Source of the DNA: Rotaria sp. Silwood1
Lineage: Eukaryota > Rotifera > Eurotatoria > Philodinida > Philodinidae
DNA length: 64,000 nucleotides
Reading direction: 5' to 3'
Assembly (NCBI GenBank): GCA_905250075.1
Contig: CAJNOP010000120.1
Coordinates: 429,993 to 493,992 of the forward strand
Of this stretch, positions 27,301 to 38,882 are shown in pieces. A program made the translations under genes and the position numbers. The notes below the pieces were generated by a model. It did not search any database. It saw only the letters and a list, made by a program, of their open reading frames with translations, and was not told the DNA's origin. Positions within the stretch are counted from its first letter, which is position 1; each line of letters opens with the position of its first letter.

Positions 27301-27888
27301 TTGCCAAGTACAACCACAAGTAATTCGTATCTGATTACAACTGAAAAAGGAACTACAATAATTGCAGAGAAAACAGTACAAAGTACGATGATAGCCACAC
27401 CGAAAACAGTACAAAGTACAGTGACAACCACACAGATCACGTCAAAAAGTCCTACTGCAACTATGCAAACAATAACATCGAGCGCATCTCCTATTACAGC
27501 ATGCCATCAATGGTTTCCATTCAACACTATTTTGAATCTGAGTACAAATGTCGAGCATCCAACATTTACATTCTGTTTCAGTGTCAATACAATTTTTGCT
27601 GATGTTACCATAGCAGCCAATACATGGGTTCCATGTTCGAGTTGGAAAAACTCGGGTGCTAGTGATCCTCTGATTGAACTTCATTCAGAAAATGTCAAAC
27701 AACTTCTAGCCAAAAATGACGATGGAAATAGTATTCCATCAATAAATTGCTATGCTTCTGTATTAAGCTATCGTCTTCCAAGAGGCGATTATCGTGTAGT
27801 TATCAGAAATCCGAAATGTGCATATGGATACTGTGAATTACGCTTTTTAGCTGAGGTACCATTTGCACGGATAGATAACTCCACATAA
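24320..27888 (+). CDS. Secreted multi-domain protein with Thr-rich linker, function unknown
   Basis: Five exons join with consistent phases: 24320-24420, 24475-24833, 25953-26007, 26060-26966 and 27175-27888 (711 residues). The first exon encodes a clear signal peptide (a KKK start, then a hydrophobic run ending SIKAS). Residues about 34-155 form a Cys-containing beta-rich domain (GGSVSWAIREIP ... CCWINLLPPDT). A middle region of about 300 residues is rich in Cys and N-glycosylation sequons (PITEVQIGKIHIIRIP, DSDGDPLRCRWG). A Thr/Ser-rich mucin-like linker of about 80 residues follows, with two near-identical KTVQST units. The C-terminal domain of about 130 residues starts at CHQWFPF and contains several Cys. 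No catalytic motif is visible. It may be an extracellular matrix or surface protein; the family is not recognised. Intron 2 is 1,119 bp, far longer than the others, and may hold an insertion. Confidence 0.75.
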
Positions 27889-29384
27889 TATGTTTTATTA
27901 AGTGAAAGAAAAGATTGTTTTTTTGCTTAAATATACTGTGCTATGAAACAACTTATTTTTTTGTCAATCTTATAATAAAAGCATACTTAATCCAGAATTG
28001 ACCATTACCAAACTGGTACGAGAAAAAAAAATTGAGAAAAATAAAGTTAATGGAATACGAAACGAATAAACTGGGGGGTTTATATGTCATAACAGAAAAC
28101 TTCGTGTCTGCGTGTGTGGGTACTTGTTTCCAAATGTACTTGTTCTTTTAATAATGATGGCCTAGCATTTTATTCAGGACTTGTTTCCAGTTGTGAAAAA
28201 CAAAGAAGTTTAATTGTAGCCCGATGTCAACTAGATAAGTTGCAAAGCTTCATCGTGCAATGATGAATTATCGCTTCGGTTTTCATCTGAATTTCTTTCC
28301 TTATTTCATGAAATTAAATCATACCTAACCCATCACGTTTACAATGTGAAGAAAAATCCCATCGAACAATTTTCTTTTTCTTCATTGGATTCTTATTTTC
28401 CTTGGCTTTTCATCAAAAATAGATGCAAAAGCGTCTATTTTCATTGCATCTGGCCATCGTTCGCCATCATTTTCGAGAGAAAACTTATGGATGGAAAAAT
28501 AATCAAGTAAGATATTTTTATTATTCAGGTATTTAGTATCGGTCTTAGTAATTCAATAAGAACTTCAAGGATTTGTAATACTGCATAGTGATCAATAGAT
28601 TCATTGAAACGAATGATCGGCAAGAAGTATTCAGTCATCTTTCAATATTGTTGATGAATTCAAACATGAGTTATTTTCTCAATTACCATCAATCCTCCTC
28701 CAGGAACTGCATAAAAAAAGATGAAAGACATCAGACTAATAATCAAATGAGACAAATTTTGCATTGATTCACAATATGATCTGACATACAATTTAGTGAT
28801 AGAAAAAAACGTTTTCATAATTTTCTGACGAATATTCATCAAGCTATCCCCACACTATTGTCTTTCACATCTACAACAAAAATCGTAAATATGAGATCTT
28901 TTCTGTTCTTCAAAAGTGTCAACATTTACAAATGGCGTATTCCTCTGGTATTGGTAAGTTTCATACTTTGGTACGACAGAATTCATTGTTTTCAAATGAC
29001 GGAAAATAATAAAATGTTTCCAATTTCCTGCCTAGTTACAAAACATTGTTTACTATATATCGGTAATGCCAGTGGTTGAACAAATCGACGTTCAAATAAT
29101 TTTTAACATATGCTACTTTGGCAAATGAATTTCAGAAATGAAGAAATTCTCAAAGATGAATACTGAATACTTCAACTCGATGCCTACTTAGAACACCTAT
29201 AAAATGTTAAAATATTTGAAACAGAGTGTCTGATAGAACTTGACTGAAAATCATTGTATTCTATTTGATTCATGATGATCTTCTGGTCCATAAGAGATAA
29301 TTTTGTTCCAAACAATTGTATTATTCGATCTCTCCTTCAAAATTACGATACCTCTCTAAAAGCAATGCCAATTTTAAGAAACCA
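27889..29384. other. Gene-free stretch
   Basis: After the probable 3' UTR of the secreted-protein gene I see no gene. ORFs at 28660-28842 and 28858-29079 show no domain. Confidence 0.4.
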
Positions 29385-29591
29385 TCAACTTCTATTCATG
29401 TTGAACTTTTTTACTCGGTTATTTTTATTGTCACTCAAATAAAGATTGCTCTCTTGATCAAATGATAAATCGATGGAATAAGAGAATTGATTTGATCGTG
29501 TTTCTTGACTTTTCCACCAACAAAGACATTTCTCTGGATGGTTTCTCGAAACTAAGGGTGGGAGTGTGGACGAAAAGAAGGTCCACAGCAC
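29385..29591 (-). pseudogene. NHL-repeat gene fragment
   Basis: One NHL-type beta-propeller blade is readable: residues about 38-65 of this frame (SYSIDLSFDQESNLYLSDNK, then NRVKKFN) match the repeat consensus of the form GLSFD..GNLYVAD..NHRVQKF. Bdelloid genomes carry very many NHL-repeat proteins. Only one blade survives, with no other blades readable nearby, and the upstream side runs into a GT/AC-rich repeat at 29556. It is therefore a relic, not a working gene. Confidence 0.55.
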
Positions 29592-29640
29592 TCACCCGCA
29601 CCTGCGCCCACACTCACCCTATCCACACCCCACCAACACT
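29556..29640. repeat. TGTGGG-like GT-rich / CA-rich hairpin
   Basis: A G-rich arm (gggtgggagtgtgga, 29556-29570) is followed after about 10 bases by a C-rich arm holding cccacactcaccc and ccacacccc (29581-29640). The motif resembles the TGTGGG-type telomere repeat reported for bdelloid rotifers. The same arm order recurs near 52.75 kb and 59.6-59.75 kb. Confidence 0.55.
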
Positions 29641-31373
29641 CCTAATCATTAGGTCTTCTGCGTATTGAGGTTGAAAACGAGATGGATGGATCAATAAAAC
29701 TTGATCGAGAACAGACCAACCGATGAGTCCTATTTCACTGTATTGGATGAGTCGGGATGAAAATGGATAGACAGCTGGAGATGTAAGAGATGAAGGTCTT
29801 CTCTTTAGCCATTCTTAGCCACAGCTCACTTATTCGTTTTCAGTATTTTTAAACGACCTTCTTTAATCACTTGGAGAAAGATCAGAATCTGTTGTGCTCA
29901 CAAATCTTGACTACAGGCTTCAATGCATATGCTGGTTGCAATCTTCATCCGAATTCCAATTAACCTTAATTGATTTTTCTCTCAGTTTTCAGAGCTAGGT
30001 GATTAATCGAATGATCTGAATCGCAGAAGTAACAATGTTAAACCGGTTTCTGATGTAAGTCTGAGTGTGTTTGTTGATGTAGGCGTCGGTAGGTCTCTTC
30101 TTTCAGCACATCCACACTCTTTTAGGATAGTGTTTCTGAAGATTCCTTCTGCTAAAAACTAATTGAAGATATTGAATGACGTTTTCCATCAGAACGATAC
30201 TATTATTAAGCACACCAAATCTCATCAATATCACAGTTTCGAAAGGGGCTAATACATGAAATGTACGAGAATATTTAAGTATCGATCAAAGATGTCAAGC
30301 ACTTCGTTTTCATGGCAAATCATTTCTTTCAAATGATGCTGACCTGAGGTGTGATTAATTATTGTTTGGAACACTATGTACTACATAGCAAAGTGAACTT
30401 TATGTTAAAATATATATTCTTCAATGAGATGATGAGTGAGTGTGGATTCTTACTTCATCCATAACGACCCTGGATTATTTGCTTCTTTCTTTTCGTTCTT
30501 CTCTCTTCTGCATAAGCTAAAACAGCTATGTTAATATGTCTTCTCATGTTTGTACAAATTGCAACAAAATCTAGTTTCTTAAGACGACAGAACTACTATA
30601 ATGTTTCTACACATACAAGACGATAGTACTGTCATTTTTCGCGCTGAGTGACACGATGCACGGTCATTCAACATAACACCACAGTGAGCATTTGCACTTA
30701 GAAGTGTGCTGCAACATGTGACTATGTATAACGGCTTCTCTTGCATACGATAAAACAGATTGATCATGTTTCAAATGCTTTAATATCCCAACGATTGTCC
30801 TGTGAACTTTTTCTTTATCAAGTTTCACAATATCAAAAGATGGAAGAAAATTTTCTTGCATGTCAAAACATAGATCAATGAGTATTATTTATCGATTAAG
30901 CGCTATGAAGGAGGATAGTTGACATGATGCATCCACAAAAAGTAATCTTGAACTATCTAGACCAGCAATATATTAAAGAGCGACAACTGTTATGTGAATA
31001 TTTTTCTTATTTATATAATAATAATTAGTATTACTTTTCTATTCTCCTTGTTCTATTATTGATGCTATTGAATATATCGATACTCGGCTTAAATTGCCTA
31101 AAAAATGATATTTGATCGTTCATTTGTTGATGAAAGATTAAATATTTGTCTATTTCTTTCAATCGTATAAAAATAATAACAAAGTAACAGGTGGTATGAG
31201 AAACAAGCTTCGAACAATGGTCGTATTTTCTTTCATTTGTGTTTTAATCCATCTGTATGATTATATTTCATACACTTAAGCCCTTGCTTGATAGAAGCGA
31301 ATATCTTAGAGTTAAGAAAAAAATATAGAAGTTATATTTGACTGAATACCAATATATCGAACCCTACTGATCA
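29641..31373. other. Gene-free stretch upstream of the xylanase pseudogene
   Basis: No coding exon is recognised on either strand. Small minus-strand ORFs at 30579-30861 lack domains. Confidence 0.4.
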
Positions 31374-32876
31374 TTGGTGATGAATCAGAAAAGAATATTC
31401 TTATTTATATTGTGCATAATTCACGGTGGTGTACATGGAATACTTGATCCAAGTGGGTTGAGAGCATATGCTAGCATTGGTGGATTGACATTTGGCACAG
31501 CCTCCAACATAGCACATCTACGAAAGAATGTTAATAATGGTCAATTCAACCAGTATGTTAAGAAGAATTATCATCTCATCGAATCGAAAAATGATTTGAA
31601 ACCTATTAAACTATGGCGTGGTGAAAACCATTACGATTGGGTTGACTCCGATTGGCTATTAGGGGCTACACCACAATCGACAGAATGGGCTCAACAGAAT
31701 GCTATGGAAATTCGAGGGCACACTTTGGTATGGGCTAATGATAAAAGAATTCCGACTTGGCTATTACAACAAGAATCTTCGATATCACCCGTAAAAGTCA
31801 AGTCGTTGTTGAGTGATTATATTCATGCTGTTCTCGGTCGTTATCAAGGCAAGATCACATCGTTGGATGTGATCAATGAAGCTGTCGATGACGCGCAAAA
31901 TAATACTCATCCATTTAAACTACGAAATTGTTTTTGGTACAGAAAAGATTTGATGAGGCTTTCATTTCTTTTTGCTCATCAAGCTGATCCACAGGCACAA
32001 CTATACTATAATGATTACAATATTGAATGGTACGGGATGAAATCAAACAATGTTCTTCAACTACTGACATGGGTGAGATCACAAGGAGCCACTGTTCATG
32101 GAGTGGGTGTTTCAACTACAGTTCGTCCTCAAGATTCTTATTATCAAAGTGCTCAAAGATTCATTGACAATGGATTTGATATAATGATCACAGAATTTGA
32201 CGTATCTATGCTAATGAATGGTAGTGTGCCTCAAGATCTAAATGATCTACAAAAACAAGCATCAGTATATCGTGCTCTTGTCAAATATGCTCTTCACTTT
32301 TATTCAAAATGCCGTGCACTAACCACCTGGGGGTTTACAGATCGTTATAGTTAGATTCCATCGTATTCAAATTATACGAAAGGAGCAGCTCTGCCAGCCG
32401 ACTCAAACTATCAACCAAAACCAGCCTAGTGGCACAGGCAAGAAGAACTGACACGTGTCCTTCCCGATGAAGTCTATCGATTGATGCCACAGTCCCAGAC
32501 ACACAAAAGTCTTGATACTTATGAAAAGGAAAATCTTGACGAAGTTCATGTTTATAATGTAGAAGAAAGTAAGCTCAATCAAATGTGGAATGTTACTTGG
32601 CTCGGTGATGGTTCCTATCGTTTAACACCACAGAGTCATCTACAATTTGCTCTTGATGTTTATCAAGAAAATACAACATTAGGCGTAGTTAAAGTAAGTC
32701 ATTGGTATAGCGAAAACAATCAGCGATGGATTCTTTCTCCTGTCGCAACCAACACGTTCCGTGTTGCACCACGTACAGTTTGGTGGCGAGCACTGACGGT
32801 TGATGGAATACCGAACGTCTTTATCCGCGATTATATAAACAGTATTGATCAACATTGGATTCTCATCAAAATCTAG
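31374..32876 (+). pseudogene. GH10 endo-1,4-beta-xylanase with ricin-type lectin domain, two in-frame TAG stops
   Basis: A single reading frame of 501 codons, without introns, encodes a signal peptide (MVMNQKRIFLFILCIIHGG), a GH10 catalytic domain and a C-terminal ricin-type beta-trefoil segment with three QxW motifs (QMW, QRW, QHW). GH10 hallmarks are present: LWRGENHYDW, RGHTLVW, the acid/base Glu169 in DVINEA and the nucleophile Glu274 in ITEFD. The frame is broken by TAG at codon 327 (32352-32354), where the family has Trp in DxYSWIP, and by TAG at codon 352 (32427-32429), where it has Tyr in YQPKPAY. No base is lost, so both are substitutions. GH10 enzymes cut xylan; animal copies of this kind are mainly in bdelloids and are thought to be horizontally acquired. 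Readthrough or an active truncated product (complete through the nucleophile) remains possible. Confidence 0.85.
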
Positions 32877-35800
32877 AAGAATTCTATGCTTTGATTTCTA
32901 AATAATTAAAGGCACTCTTCTTCGAATCATGAATCTATCAAATTTACTGATCTAGAAATTGTGCCATAAGCTTCATTGTCAGATTTAATTGCGCTAAACC
33001 TATGAGATCTCTATTGAATACCGAATCAAACAACTTCGTTATGCAAGTGAACAAAAGTTGGCAGAGCGAAATAGAAAAAAAATTCAACAGGACGCATTGC
33101 TCCTCTTGCCAAGTTTTGATCTGGAACGAAAGAATACTAAATATGTTTTCATTCATTAATGTTGAAATGTAGTGTCGTGTTTTCTTTATTTGATATGTCT
33201 TAAAATAACTCACTTTTAACCAACATCAAGTAACACGTTTATTAGACACGAGAAAAGATTTTGCCCAGCGAATACACACCACTTTTGCTTCTGTAAAACA
33301 CTATCTTACAGGAGTTTTAAAATGTAGAGGTAGAAGTTTGAACTCATTCCTCGTCCACAGACTGTGACAGATATTGGTACTAAACTGAAGTATACTGCCA
33401 AATAATTGAAAAACACAACGGAACTTAAGAAATCTCTCTTCATACTTTCGATCACTCATTGTAGAAATATATAATAATTCAAATCCTGAAACATTGTAGC
33501 CGAATATCTTGTTTTAAAATATAAGAAGCTTCACTGTGTTTCATCTTTTAATCCTTGAGGATGAGGACCTTCTCTTCAGCTATACTCTCAGACCTTCATC
33601 TACCTATGACATGCTCGATCATTGCAGCGCATTTTGATGACATATTCAACGTCAGTGTAAAAGAAACATCGTTCAGCATCGAAAGGTTTTTAACAATATT
33701 AAAACGCAATGACCCAATCCATCTCAATCGGTCTATCTTTACTGTTAAAATCGATATTACAGTACTTAAAATAGTAGTATGTACAGAAATTTCTGTTTTC
33801 ATCTCATACACTCTACAAAATTTATTATTCTACTTGACTCGATGTTTAGTGAATCATTGAAATACCGACTCTGTCGAAGCATGCGCTTTTTGTGCTTTTA
33901 TTCATATCCATCAACAAAAAAAGTAGAATGAACGCAATCATTCTAGTCAAAAACACATAAATTTATGCAATCCACAATTTTCAACAATAATGCCAACCTT
34001 TCATATTTCTACCATAAATTTCAGGGATGAGTTATCAACAACAACCGTGTTTTATATTGCATTTTTATCATCTTATAGGTTCTTAAAAGAACAAAACATG
34101 TCACAAGATGCAACGTTAAAAGTTCTACATGTTGTAAAGGACAGTCTATTTTATAGTTAAACTTTTTATGTTCAAAATAAATAAAATTCTGAGCAAGCAA
34201 ATGTGGACGTTGTGAAAATGGTAATTGATTAGTACACAGTGAATTTCTTTTCGTATTTTATCAATCAATGAATAACACTTTTAAACTTTATGCCATCTTA
34301 ATGACAGATGAAATCGTCACATAGAAGCTGTTTACCTTCAGATTGTGTATGGAGAAGGATAGCTTGAATGTATAGTTAGAGATGTCAGAAACTTTTAAGA
34401 TGCATCTAATCCCACCATAATTCTTTTTGGATGCCTAGCCGTTCGTTTTGCAGCATAAGTACATTCTAATGAGAAATATTTTCGTCAGTGCATAGAATAG
34501 TCTTTTAACCAATCAGCTAAAAAAAAGCGACTTGATTGTTTACCAAAAAGAATCATTTTCTTAGGTTCGAAAACTAGATCGCCTAGAATTTTCTTCATTT
34601 TAAAAACAAAGATTGTAACTGTAACATTAACTATCCTTTGTAAGATACAGAACTTTTCACATTGCATCATGTGATATGTGTTGTTCAATGAAAGACAATC
34701 TAGAAGAAGTGTTGAAGTATAAAGGTAGAAATGTGGACTTCAGTCCTATACATCGTGTTAGATTGTAGTCAGCTATCATAGCAGAATGTAGCAGACATTA
34801 CTGATATACGATCGCAGACTGTTTATCGACGAGTTCTAGTTATGAAATATGAGCTACATACTTTTTATATTTCTGAAGGATTAAATAAAAGGATGTGGAA
34901 GAAATGTGTCCCAAAACAGATAGAATAAAACAATTTCTCTGTGATTAACTACAGCATTTACATTGTGTTTAGCATTTAAACCTCATAGAGACTGCGCTAA
35001 CAGCTTTCATCTAGTGATCCTATTATAAAATGACTTGAACAAGTCTATCAGTGGTTTCGCTGTAGAATAATGAATGAATGAGTCATTTGTATCAGCAAGT
35101 ATATCAAACTATTCATTCCTTAATAGAATTTAACGTAGAATAGATTCAGTTTCAAGAAAAACGTCTGAGAAACTTTTACTCTGTTATGTTCTCATTCAAA
35201 TAACTTTTTTTTATAATTGCATACTTTTTAAGCAGCTTATGCCATAGCGATTCTGATAGAAACCTCAGCTGATGGAAACCCACATCAATATAACGGTGCT
35301 TCAGTGAACGTATTTGCGAGCTGTCTTGGAACAGTTTACTCGAGCTCTACTCCCATATTCTCAAAATGATTAATCAATACATCGATTAAAAGTAGTTTTA
35401 ACTCTTATAAGATTCATATGATCTATTAATAGCATTTATATATATTATTAATATTTTCATTCATGTGAACATATTTTTGTAAAGATAAACTTCTTCATCT
35501 CTCTCCAACTTCGTGAGTGTTTATTATATCTTCAAACTCAACGAACTACTTAGTTAAAGAAGAGTTAGTCGAAATATACCCACCCAACATGAAACATAAT
35601 GAAGAAATATTCTTAATAGATGGCTGGATTTATTCTAAACTTAAGAACTTGAATTCGATAAATTGTTTTTGTATGAGCTTTTTGAAATGGATTCATCAAG
35701 CAGAAGAATCCTCGCTAGGTGTAGAATCACAGGATGAATACTGTATAAGTCTGATCAAAATTAAAAAAATACTTTATTGTGGCCAGCAAGCAAGAATGTA

Positions 35801-35881
35801 AAGATCAAAAGCAATAGAGCGTTTTTCATTCTTTACATACAGAATTGTTTTGCAGTAGTTGTGCAGACAGTGAATCAAAAG
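32877..35881. other. Intergenic region with a decayed foldback element
   Basis: No conserved gene is seen. The overlapping sense/antisense ORFs at 33555-33860 show no domain. The part at about 34085-34690 is described separately as a decayed mariner-type foldback. The plus-strand ORFs at 35517-36061 overlap the antisense of a real gene. Confidence 0.4.
34085..34690. mobile_element. Decayed mariner-type foldback element, related to 43.9-44.7 kb
   Basis: The sequence acaagatgcaacgttaaaag (near 34104) reappears inverted near 34650 (cttttcacattgcatcatgt) and corresponds to agatgcagcgtgaaaagct in the better-preserved element at 43909-44672. The stretch containing aaaattctgagcaa (near 34185) also matches that element's central spacer (aaaattctgtgcga). 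The outer ends are not recognisable, so the boundaries are approximate. Confidence 0.5.
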
Positions 35882-36710
35882 TCAATCATCGTGATCATCT
35901 ATCATATGTTCATTGACATGTTGATGCCGATCAGAGCGTGTCAAGTTCAATGGAAATATCATAAAACATATAGGACATTTATCATTGGAATCATCGGTAT
36001 TCTTGTCTTGTTTTTTCGAATCATTCTTTGTGCCTGTCCGTTGACTATCTTCCCTTTTTGATTGTGTCTCTAATGTTTGTCGATTGCTAAAAAGATGCTG
36101 AAAGCATTACAACAAGGTAATGTTTGAATGTATATACGTACTTTGTTGGTTTTGAAGACGAAGCTATTGAGTTAGGTGATAAGCTTGTACTATTACCGCT
36201 GTTGTTTTCTGTTTTCTTATCATTATCTTTACAACGTCGTCTTCGACGTCTGGCATTTTCCTCTGTAGTCGTGTTCATCTCTTCTAATTTCATTCTTTCT
36301 TTTTGTTCTTCCATGTCGATCACTTCTGGATATTTCATTTCCATTTTAAGATACTCAAGTTTAGCTACTTGAAACTCTAATACTTGACATGCATCACGTA
36401 ATTCCTTAAATAGTTCTAGTTGTTGTGCACTATGATAAGCATTAGCTGTTTCAACGTTTTCTTTATATTTTTTGTCAAAAGTACGTCGTAAACGATCATA
36501 AGTATCATTAAGCAGAACTTTTTGTTTATCTGCATATTTTGTAATGCTTTTTTCCCATTGAAGCCTCCATTGATCTATCTCCTCAATTGTTGATCGTCGC
36601 TTCTCATCCAAAGTTACCCAATGTTGATGGAATATATTGTGAATTTCAACAATGTACTTGTTGGTGCAAGATGACCAAGTATGAAGTGGAGCTGAGAAGT
36701 TACTTGTCAT
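35882..36710 (-). CDS. Coiled-coil/C2H2 zinc-finger protein, paralogue A
   Basis: Two exons (36142-36710 and 35882-36086) separated by a 55-bp phase-2 intron encode 257 residues. The N-terminal part holds the family signature I-x2-IF-x2-HW followed by W-R/L-x-W-E and a long helical region (YADKQKVLLNDTYDRLRR ... ELRDACQVLEFQVAKLEYL), likely a coiled coil. A basic RRRRRR patch and a Ser/Asn-rich linker follow. The C-terminus has one zinc finger, C-x2-C-x15-H-x3-H (CPICFMIFP ... HVNEH), resembling the TAX1BP1/CALCOCO-type ubiquitin-binding finger. I chose MTSNFS as start because it aligns with the starts of paralogues B and C. Function is not known; ubiquitin-linked adaptor activity is only inferred from the finger type. 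Confidence 0.72.
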
Positions 36711-38043
36711 ATAATGAAAAATCTGTAAAATATTACAAATTCTGTTGTGCATATATAAATCTCAAAGAACATTACTGAAAGTTTCATGTTTATATCAATT
36801 TGCCTGTCATGAAATTATTCGTCACTTATTTGTTCACATGGCCAAAAAACTACTTACTCAAACGAGTATTAAAAAAATTCAAAAAAGAAATTCAGCCACT
36901 CAAAGAATATGTTGACAAACAAATAGGTAGTTGAAAGAACAGAAATGAAAATTACGATAGAGAGTTTTTTTTTATTCTTTATTCACACGTGTTTTATAGA
37001 AGTTGCAAATCAAGATTGCTATTTAGGGTAGATGACGAACGATAATTTAACTATTTTTTTTTCGATCATCCCGAATATTTTCATAAATAATTGTCTATGA
37101 AGAACATATTCATCCAGATGATGAGAAACTATCAAAGTGAACTTTCTGGAGTATGATTGGTATTCACTATACCAAAAACCCACATCTAATATCAAAAAAG
37201 ATCAATATCAATGTCGTTAAAATTAAAGTCATGAACAACAACAGCTTCTACAGTAAGTTTTACAATGAAAAAATTGTGTAGAAAATTTAAATAATGTTAC
37301 TGATAAATAGTAGTCATAACTGAATAAATTTGTACGGTAATATGTAAATCATAAAGCAACACTTTCTTTCACGGCAATAAACATGCATAAACCGATGACT
37401 AAGTTAATGAGCAATACATTTCATTGGTATATTCATACATGTAGACAAAAAGAAAAGTTTCAATGACATTGAGTCATGGCGTTTTCCAATTTAGCTTAGA
37501 ATTTTAAACTAACATTTAGATAGAATAATGAAAGCAAACATTAGCCACTTCACGTGATGTAGATAGACACTTTTTGAACATAATAAAGATTGAATTCTTT
37601 TTGTTAGTAGTATTATTTACTGTTGTTTATACATATTTAACTGAAATAGTCTGTATTTATAGTTATCTTCAATATTTTAAACTCGATCCTTATTTGAATG
37701 ACTGAAAGATATAGAATTTTTAAAATCATAGGTGACAACAATATGATACACAAGTGAATAGAAATCATATTCATGTGATTGACAACTTAAATTATGAATC
37801 TATCGATGACTAAAGTGAAAGGATTTGAAAATGGTTTTCTTTTCATGCAATAAATTTTCGCATTTGTAATAGAAGTAGTTTACTTTGATGGGTAAGACCA
37901 CAACTGTTGTAAAAATGAATTATTTAAATAATTTGAACAAACTTTATTTGGTAATATTTCATTTTAAAATAAACAATTATACAAACAAGTATTAATAGGA
38001 CTTTCCTTGTTTCAGTCATAAAAAACCTGTTAGAAGATTGATA
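36711..38043. other. Spacer between paralogues A and B
   Basis: AT-rich sequence with no gene. It should hold the 5' region of paralogue A and the 3' UTR of paralogue B. Confidence 0.4.
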
Positions 38044-38882
38044 TCAACAACGGACATCTATGCTATTATCATCTGTGATATGTTCATTGACATGTTGATA
38101 CCGATCTTGACGTGACATGTTCGATGGAAATATCATAAAACATATAGGACATTTATTATTCAAATCATCACCGTTCGCAGCTCCATTTGTCGAATAATTG
38201 TTATCATCAGGTGGCCTATCATTAACATTTGCGGATGAGAACATCCGTGGTCCTTTACTGAAACAAAGAAGATTGAAAACCATATAAAAGAAAAATATTT
38301 ACATGTATAAATTTACTGTGTTTCATTTGACATTGTCAATATTGATTGGGCATATGCTGTTGTAGTATCATTTTCATTGCTTTCCCTTATGTGAAAATTT
38401 TCGTCTGTTGATCTTGTTCGATTGTTTTTAAATTCATTTGCCTGTGCTCTAGTCATATCTTGCTTTTTTCTTTGTATTTGCTCTTCTATAGCTATCACTT
38501 TAGGACGTTGTTGTTGAATAACAACATACTCAAGTTGCGTCACTTGAAAGTCCAACGATCGACATGCATTATATAGTTCATCACATAACTCCTTCTGTTT
38601 TGAACTGTGATAAACTTTTGCTAGTTCAAGGTTCTCTACACGTTTCTCATCGAAAATACGGCGTTGATGATCGTAATCAGCTTTGAGAATACGAATTTGT
38701 TCATCCGCATAAGATTTGATTTCTTGAATACTTTGAGAGCGCCAACTACTGATTTTCTCAATATCTTTATCCATTTGATTCTTCAGGTTCTCCCAATGCT
38801 GATAGAATATCTTGCGAATTTCGTTCTCTTCTTTACTACTAGTACGACTAGATCGACACGGCTCAGCCGAAAAATCGCTCAT
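38044..38882 (-). CDS. Coiled-coil/C2H2 zinc-finger protein, paralogue B
   Basis: Two exons (38317-38882 and 38044-38257) with a 59-bp phase-2 intron encode 259 residues. It aligns along its length with paralogues A and C: MSDFSAEPC start, EENEIRKIFYQHW, SWRSQSIQEIKSYADEQIRI, the helical ELYNACRSLDFQVTQLEYV segment, a polar linker, and the C-terminal finger CPICFMIFP ... HVNEH with identical C-x2-C-x15-H-x3-H spacing. The intron falls in the linker in the same phase as in A and C, so the copies arose by duplication of an intron-bearing gene. Function is unknown. Confidence 0.74.

Noticed and set aside
32340-32435. An 80-bp GT-AG intron (32350-32429) that would remove both xylanase stops
   Set aside because: Splicing there shifts the frame (80 is not a multiple of 3) and would delete residues conserved in GH10 (IPSY ... 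YQPKPA). The unspliced frame continues correctly on both sides.
33555-33860. Possible 101-residue gene, with an antisense ORF of 71 residues
   Set aside because: No domain, no matching exon neighbours, and both strands are open, so chance is more likely.
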